This document shows positions 6,008-10,608 of a stretch of DNA of 10,608 nucleotides, piece after piece (within the stretch, counting starts at the first letter, position 1; each line of letters opens with the position of its first letter). The stretch is from positions 1 through 10,608 of the forward strand of contig CABUDB010000036.1 of assembly GCA_902490245.1 (NCBI GenBank). Reading direction: 5' to 3'. Both the position numbers and the translations under genes were made by a program. The notes beneath the pieces were generated by a model. That model saw nothing but the letters and a program-made list of their open reading frames with translations, was not told where the DNA came from and did no database searches. This DNA comes from an uncultured Collinsella sp. GTDB taxonomy: Bacteria; Actinomycetota; Coriobacteriia; Coriobacteriales; Coriobacteriaceae.

Positions 6008-6837
6008 GCAAGCACTCCTCCCCCGCGCTCACCATGCGCGATGCGCTCTACGAGGCTCCCGGCCCCAAGATGCGCGCCAAGATTCGCATCGGCACCGCCA
6101 TCTCGCTTGTTGCCGTCGCCGCGCTCGCTGCCCTCGTGCTGCAGCGCTTTTATGTGACCGGTCAGCTTTCGGTCCACTATTGGTATTTCTTTACGCACCT
6201 CACCACCTGGAAGTTCCTGCTTGCCGGCTTTGAGGGCACCGTTAAAGTCGCACTCACCGCCGGCGCCATCGCGCTGGTGCTCGGCCTTGCCCTTATGCTC
6301 GGTCGCACCAGCGACATTAAGCCGCTGCAGCTGGTCTGCCGCGTGCTCACCGATTTCTTCCGCGGCGTGCCGAGCCTTCTGTTCATCTACTTCTTCTTTT
6401 TGGTGCTGCCCCAGTACAAGATTGCGCTGCCGTCGTTTTGGATGCTCACGCTTCCCGTCGCGCTCGCCGCAGCCGGTGTACTGGCCGAAATCTTCCGTGC
6501 CGGCGTCAACGCCGTACCGCGCGGCCAGGTCGAGGCGGCCCAGGCACTCGGTCTCTCCAAAGCTAAAATCACCTTTAAAATCGTCCTGCCGCAGGCTATT
6601 CGGTTTATCATTCCGTCGTTGATTTCGCAGCTTGTGGTCGTCGTCAAAGACACCACCGTCGCCTACGTGGTGAGCTACCCCGACCTCATGCAAAATGCCC
6701 GCGTGCTCATTACCAACTACGATGCCCTCGTGTCGGTCTACCTGGTGATCGCGGTCATCTATATCCTCATCAACGTCGCGATCAACAAGGCCGCTGTCTA
6801 CGTTTCGCACAAGACCGGCGCGACCATCATCCGCTAA
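6004..6837 (+). CDS. gluD: Amino acid ABC transporter permease (GluD-like)
   Basis: This is the 277-residue second pore subunit. It is longer than GluC because of a hydrophilic N-terminal extension of about 30 residues containing YEAPGPK, a feature shared with actinobacterial GluD proteins. The first helix (about 29-46) is followed by a periplasmic segment and the five-helix core. FFRGVPSLLFIYFFF (about 118-132) and the EAA loop VPRGQVEAAQALGLSKAKI...VLPQAIR (about 171-199) are both intact, and KDTTVAYVVSYPDL follows as in GluD-type permeases. The ATG overlaps the gluC stop. GAGGA at 5992-5996, inside gluC, supplies the ribosome site. The ATPase gene follows after 36 nt. Confidence 0.88.
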   Translation: MSKHSSPALTMRDALYEAPGPKMRAKIRIGTAISLVAVAALAALVLQRFYVTGQLSVHYWYFFTHLTTWKFLLAGFEGTVKVALTAGAIALVLGLALMLGRTSDIKPLQLVCRVLTDFFRGVPSLLFIYFFFLVLPQYKIALPSFWMLTLPVALAAAGVLAEIFRAGVNAVPRGQVEAAQALGLSKAKITFKIVLPQAIRFIIPSLISQLVVVVKDTTVAYVVSYPDLMQNARVLITNYDALVSVYLVIAVIYILINVAINKAAVYVSHKTGATIIR

Positions 6838-6873
6838 CGCTTTACCATTTCGAGTTATAAGGAGCCGAGCACC

Positions 6874-7638
<765 letters not shown>

Positions 7639-7725
7639 CCCAATTGCCACGCGGGCAAATTCATCAGTAACGTTTGTCCCGCGCCACCCCTGTGCCATGT
7701 CCATCCGGATTCGAAAGCCGCACCC

Positions 7726-8535
7726 ATGATCGGAACCCGCACCTCATCGTCCTACACTCCGCACGTCGACGTCGATCCCGCCGACCGCCCGCTTATCCTG
7801 GTAGCACCACGCTGGGAAGAAGCGAAGCCCTATTTGAGCGAGACGCTCTCCCCCAACGAGGAAATTGCGAGCGTCTTTGTCGACGCCATTCTTGCCGCCG
7901 GCGGTCTGCCGCTGCAGATGTCCATTACTGAAGACGTCGACGTTATCCGTCATTACGTGGAAATCGCTGACGGTATCGCCATTCCCGGCGGCCCCGATGT
8001 CAATCCCAAACGTTGGGGCGATGATCGACCCTACGACCCCACCCTCTGCTGCGAGATCCGCGATAGTTTTGAGTTTAAGCTGGTTAGCGAGGTGCTTCGC
8101 GCCAAGAAGCCGCTCTTTACCACCTGCCGCGGCACGCAGCTGCTCAATGTCGCCACCGGCGGCACCCTGTGCATGGACGTGCCGAGCCTGGGCGCGCGCG
8201 AGGGCCGCACGCAGTGGCGCCATACCCACGTGCTCAACGACCCTGTGCATCCCGTCGAGGTCGTGCCGGGCTCGCTGCTGGAGCGCGCGGTTGGCGGGCA
8301 CAGGCTCATCCAGACCAACTCGGCACATCACTGCTGCGTCGACCGCCTGGGCAAGAGCACGCGCCTGGTCGCCAAGGCAACCGATGGCGTACCCGAGTGC
8401 ATCGAGGTCGAGGGCCAGCCGTTCTGCCTGGGCGTGCAATGGCACCCCGAGTACACCTGGCAAACGCTCGAGACCGACTTTAACCTGTGGAAGTCGTTTG
8501 TCGAGGCAGCAGCTAAGGTAAAGCAGGCCCGCTAG
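7726..8535 (+). CDS. Class-I glutamine amidotransferase / gamma-glutamyl-GABA hydrolase-like protein (peptidase C26)
   Basis: This 269-residue soluble enzyme is of the PuuD-like family, which cleaves gamma-glutamyl amide bonds and releases glutamate. The elements of the triad are present: Cys134 (FTTCRGTQLLN), and His240 and Glu242 (GVQWHPEY). IPGGPDVNP (86-94) forms the conserved loop of the family, and QTNSAHH is the usual pre-His240 segment. The residues before the nucleophile are Thr-Thr instead of the common Gly-Ile/Val, a small change in the elbow. E. coli PuuD acts in putrescine breakdown, but no other puu gene is here, so the substrate is open. It starts 87 nt after the transporter ATPase with only a weak ribosome site, and it may be read from the same transcript. 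Co-location suggests hydrolysis of an imported gamma-glutamyl compound or glutamate supply; this is inference. Confidence 0.83.
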   Translation: MIGTRTSSSYTPHVDVDPADRPLILVAPRWEEAKPYLSETLSPNEEIASVFVDAILAAGGLPLQMSITEDVDVIRHYVEIADGIAIPGGPDVNPKRWGDDRPYDPTLCCEIRDSFEFKLVSEVLRAKKPLFTTCRGTQLLNVATGGTLCMDVPSLGAREGRTQWRHTHVLNDPVHPVEVVPGSLLERAVGGHRLIQTNSAHHCCVDRLGKSTRLVAKATDGVPECIEVEGQPFCLGVQWHPEYTWQTLETDFNLWKSFVEAAAKVKQAR

Positions 8536-8569
8536 CTCGCGAACCACTCAGGTTAAAGCCTCCTAAGCC

Positions 8570-8612
8570 GGGGGGGGCGGACACCAGCTACGGTGCCCGC
8601 CCCCCCCTGTAT
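8570..8612 (+). terminator. Strong hairpin with G8/C8 arms, probable terminator
   Basis: Eight G (8570-8577) plus CGG pair with CCG plus eight C (8600-8607), an 11-bp stem. It continues after one mismatch as CACC/GGTG around a short loop. The following TGTATTT is only a modest U-tract. It lies 34 nt after the amidotransferase stop and between convergent genes, so it probably ends the transporter-amidotransferase transcript. For the minus strand it has no U-tract. Confidence 0.7.
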
Positions 8613-8647
8613 TTGATATGCTCGGTATGATTATCCCTCACAAACAA

Positions 8648-9466
8648 TCAGAGAAATCTCGACCGTAATCGGTCGACGGTAAAGCAAATGGCAAAAACGC
8701 TTGCTACGTTTATGAGGCAGTCAATTAAAATCGAGATGCATTGACCATTCCCCAACGGGGTCACGCCGCAAATCCACATGAGCATCGAGGCTGGAAGCGG
8801 AAGCATGAAATTGGCCCCGACCTGTATGTAGATCGCTACGACGTTGACAAGCAACAGCATGCCAATAGGACCGAAGCCGGACCCAAAATAGGAAACAACG
8901 ATCACGCAAGAGACCACGTATGCAAGGCAGACCGCACTCGCCAGAAGAAGTCGATCGCAAAACATATTCAGGTTGAAACACTGCTGAGCATCCAAAACGA
9001 TTGCGCAGTTAAGACAGTACAAAACGACACTCGACAGGATAAACGCGCCCAAAAGGGCAAAAGAAGACAGCACCACTCGCGCAACGATAGCGCACGCACG
9101 CCTCCCTCCCCGAGCCTCCGACAACCCCCACGGGTCCTCAATAAAGCCCGAACTGACAAAGCGCGGCACAATGCAAGCCGCGATGAACGGAAAGAACAAT
9201 GCATGAGCCAACGGGGCTACGTTGAACAGCAGACCGCGAAAAACCTCTGCATTACCAAATAGAAGGACATCCTCTGCCGATAGCCGAAGCGTCGGGTCTG
9301 GGAAAAAGCCCAAGAAACTGTTCTCACGGAGGCTACAGAACCACATCGGGAAAGAATTAAGCTGCAATACCACCATGCACGCATAAGTTACCAGGATTAA
9401 GGCGTACGTCCATTTGCTCACATGCTTCAATTCTGAATGAAGGAATCTTCTAGTCTGACGAGCCAT
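8648..9466 (-). CDS. ABC exporter membrane subunit 2 (LanG/LanE-like, uncharacterised)
   Basis: This 272-residue membrane protein has about six hydrophobic helices (near 20-37, 84-100, 128-152, 172-193, 201-217 and 246-263). It has a large loop between helices 1 and 2 and a basic cytoplasmic segment (SEARGGRR, about 116-123) between helices 2 and 3, as in ABC-2 type permeases. It is unusually rich in cysteine (about 15), mostly in helices. I recognise no specific family signature. Assignment rests on topology and on its place as third gene after an ABC ATPase and a similar permease. The frame is open to a GTG at 9484, but ATG 9464-9466 is chosen because GGGGGTG sits 6 nt before it; this gives a 17-nt overlap with the upstream gene. 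Base composition is clearly more AT-rich than to the left. The 3' end contains an inverted repeat TCGACCG/CGGTCGA (8659-8676) that might help termination. Confidence 0.65.
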   Translation of the reverse strand: MARQTRRFLHSELKHVSKWTYALILVTYACMVVLQLNSFPMWFCSLRENSFLGFFPDPTLRLSAEDVLLFGNAEVFRGLLFNVAPLAHALFFPFIAACIVPRFVSSGFIEDPWGLSEARGGRRACAIVARVVLSSFALLGAFILSSVVLYCLNCAIVLDAQQCFNLNMFCDRLLLASAVCLAYVVSCVIVVSYFGSGFGPIGMLLLVNVVAIYIQVGANFMLPLPASMLMWICGVTPLGNGQCISILIDCLINVASVFAICFTVDRLRSRFL

Positions 9467-10274
9467 TGAGCACACCCCCAGCACGAAAGCTCACGAGAGC
9501 GTAAATCAATACCGATAGACAGCTGGCTGCCGCACCATATCCCAGAAGCGTCAGCTGCCCCATATCGCTATACCCAAGGGCACATCCGACTCCAAGGTAC
9601 GGCCCCGGGAGAAAGAAGATCCATCGCAAGGACGGCATGGGCGTCTGAAGGTAAGTTCCGTAGAGCGTCAAGCTCATGACAAATCCAACTATCACCACGG
9701 CCCCGCTCAATACAGCGCTGCCCGTAATCCGATAGATGGTCACCGTCTCCAGCGCAACCGATATCACCAATACGGCGTTGACTATCATTGCAGGCAAAAA
9801 TGCAGCCAGCATGCCATGCACGTAGTTTTGCCCTCCACGCGTTACGGCTATTGCAAAAAGAAGAAGGCAAAGCGCACTATATGCTGCGCCAATTATGAAA
9901 GCAGACGAAAATGCATGTGCTAGAGCGCCATTAAAGCGGGCGAGACCTCTTGCCATAGAAATTCGGTATCCCTCTTCATAGCCGCGCTCCTGTAAAATCA
10001 CCAGGCAAACGATGAGCGGTACGAACAGAGACGTACCGGCAAAAGCGCTGCGCACAAGGGACTCATCGGGTGCAGAAGGATCGATTACATTCCAGCAGAA
10101 GCCAATATCCTCCCCAAAAATGCTATTGCCAAAGGCGAGCAACGTTGTTCCGTTTTTTAGAAAGATGCCGAAGAGAAGGCCGAACGCCAGCATAAGCGCA
10201 AGACCAAACTTCGCCGGAAACATCCGCTGCAAACGCATCATATCTGCCTTTATGGGATGGATCGCCCGCTTCAT
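9450..10274 (-). CDS. ABC exporter membrane subunit 1 (ABC-2/LanE-like)
   Basis: This 274-residue membrane protein has about six helices (near 22-40, 80-95, 120-143, 157-178, 187-206 and 243-263). The arrangement is like lantibiotic-immunity permeases: an extracytoplasmic segment after helix 1 (41-78), and a cytoplasmic loop after helix 2 with QERGYEEGYRISMARGL (about 95-111). That loop is comparable to the E...E/G-rich coupling loop of ABC-2 permeases. Its ATG overlaps the ATPase stop by ATGA (10271-10274), so the two are translationally coupled. Codon use is less GC-biased than in the glutamate operon. The transported compound is unknown; peptide self-protection or bacitracin-like resistance is a reasonable guess from gene order only. 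Confidence 0.7.
   Translation of the reverse strand: MKRAIHPIKADMMRLQRMFPAKFGLALMLAFGLLFGIFLKNGTTLLAFGNSIFGEDIGFCWNVIDPSAPDESLVRSAFAGTSLFVPLIVCLVILQERGYEEGYRISMARGLARFNGALAHAFSSAFIIGAAYSALCLLLFAIAVTRGGQNYVHGMLAAFLPAMIVNAVLVISVALETVTIYRITGSAVLSGAVVIVGFVMSLTLYGTYLQTPMPSLRWIFFLPGPYLGVGCALGYSDMGQLTLLGYGAAASCLSVLIYALVSFRAGGVLNGSSD
9473..9479 (-). promoter_or_regulatory. Ribosome binding site that sets the start of exporter subunit 2
   Basis: On the minus strand GGGGGTG is followed by six bases and ATG (9466-9464). No comparable site precedes the alternative GTG at 9484. The site lies inside the 3' end of the upstream permease gene, as expected for coupled genes. Confidence 0.55.
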
Positions 10275-10608
10275 AGCGAGACCGCCTTCATCAAGCGCCT
10301 GTAATACTCTTTTAGGGATGGCGCCTCATCCCTTATGACGTCCATCGATTCCTTTTTCAGCAGTTTACCGTCATGAAGAAACAGGCAGCTTGTTGCAACC
10401 AATGCCAGCTCATCCAAATCATGGCTAGAGATGAGCATGGTCGTACCCTGTTCTCGATTCAATCGACCGATAAGGGCCCATATACTCTCGATGCCCAGCG
10501 GGTCCAACCCGTTTGCTGGCTCATCAAAAATAAGCAGATCAGTGTCACCCAACAAAGCCGTAGCTATATCCAGCCGCCGTTTCATTCCCAGAGAAAAACT
10601 GCTCACGC
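10271..10608 (-). CDS. ABC exporter ATP-binding protein, C-terminal part (window edge)
   Basis: Only the last ~112 residues are in the window; the 5' part, with Walker A and Q-loop, lies beyond 10608. Visible are the ABC signature region FSLGMKRRLDIA, a Walker B with LLIFDEPANGLDP, and the switch His in LISSHDLDEL. FSLGMKRR in place of LSGGQ-type, together with DEPANGLDP, is typical of BcrA/LanF-like exporters of bacitracin and lantibiotics. The terminal V/GTG at 10604-10606 is internal, not a start. The stop overlaps the next gene's start (ATGA). The gene heads the exporter operon as seen here; further genes may lie upstream. Confidence 0.88.
   Translation of the reverse strand, partial: VSSFSLGMKRRLDIATALLGDTDLLIFDEPANGLDPLGIESIWALIGRLNREQGTTMLISSHDLDELALVATSCLFLHDGKLLKKESMDVIRDEAPSLKEYYRRLMKAVSL

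Noticed and set aside
7744..8547. 267-codon minus-strand open frame over the amidotransferase
   Set aside because: The plus-strand frame carries the intact Cys-His-Glu triad; the antisense frame has no family features.
8659..8676. TCGACCG-TAAT-CGGTCGA inverted repeat as a terminator for the exporter operon
   Set aside because: The stem is only 7 bp, lies inside the coding 3' end, and is followed by a weak U-tract (GATTTCTC), so it is too uncertain to call separately.
9467..9484. GTG start at 9484 for exporter subunit 2
   Set aside because: No Shine-Dalgarno sequence precedes it, while the ATG at 9466 has GGGGGTG six bases upstream.

Overview
The window looks like chromosome of a high-GC Gram-positive gut bacterium of the class Coriobacteriia, most likely Collinsella or a close relative. 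This rests on strong GC bias at third codon positions, actinobacterial-type transporter proteins and short intergenic regions. The taxon is an inference from style and from resemblance to known families, not from a marker gene.

Layout. Positions 179-1738 hold a two-gene minus-strand pair: an HD-domain phosphohydrolase-like protein followed, 3 nt later, by a PF06541-type membrane protein (putative ABC-transporter type IV family). Across a 228-nt divergent region, a plus-strand gene (1967-3748) encodes a short, divergent 1-deoxy-xylulose-5-phosphate synthase-like thiamine-diphosphate enzyme with its own strong terminator. Next comes a 465-nt non-coding stretch. It holds the most unusual structure in the window: six copies of a motif centred on CTGTWACAG, arranged as three inverted pairs with centres exactly 32 bp apart and a pair-to-pair period of 80-81 bp. 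The stretch ends in a good sigma-70-like promoter.

That promoter drives a complete glutamate-type (polar amino acid) ABC uptake operon at 4214-7638: lipoprotein binding protein, two permeases overlapping by ATGA, and the ATPase. A terminator-like hairpin sits between the binding-protein gene and the permeases and probably sets the binding protein in excess. A class-I glutamine amidotransferase / gamma-glutamyl-GABA hydrolase-like gene (7726-8535) follows on the same strand and ends in a hairpin with G8/C8 arms. This suggests glutamate or gamma-glutamyl compound uptake linked to hydrolysis.

From 8648 to the right edge the strand switches, and GC content and codon bias drop visibly. Three tightly coupled minus-strand genes (ATPase truncated by the window edge, then two six-helix membrane proteins) form an ABC exporter. 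It resembles lantibiotic-immunity or bacitracin-resistance type (LanFEG/BcrAB-like) systems and was probably acquired by transfer.
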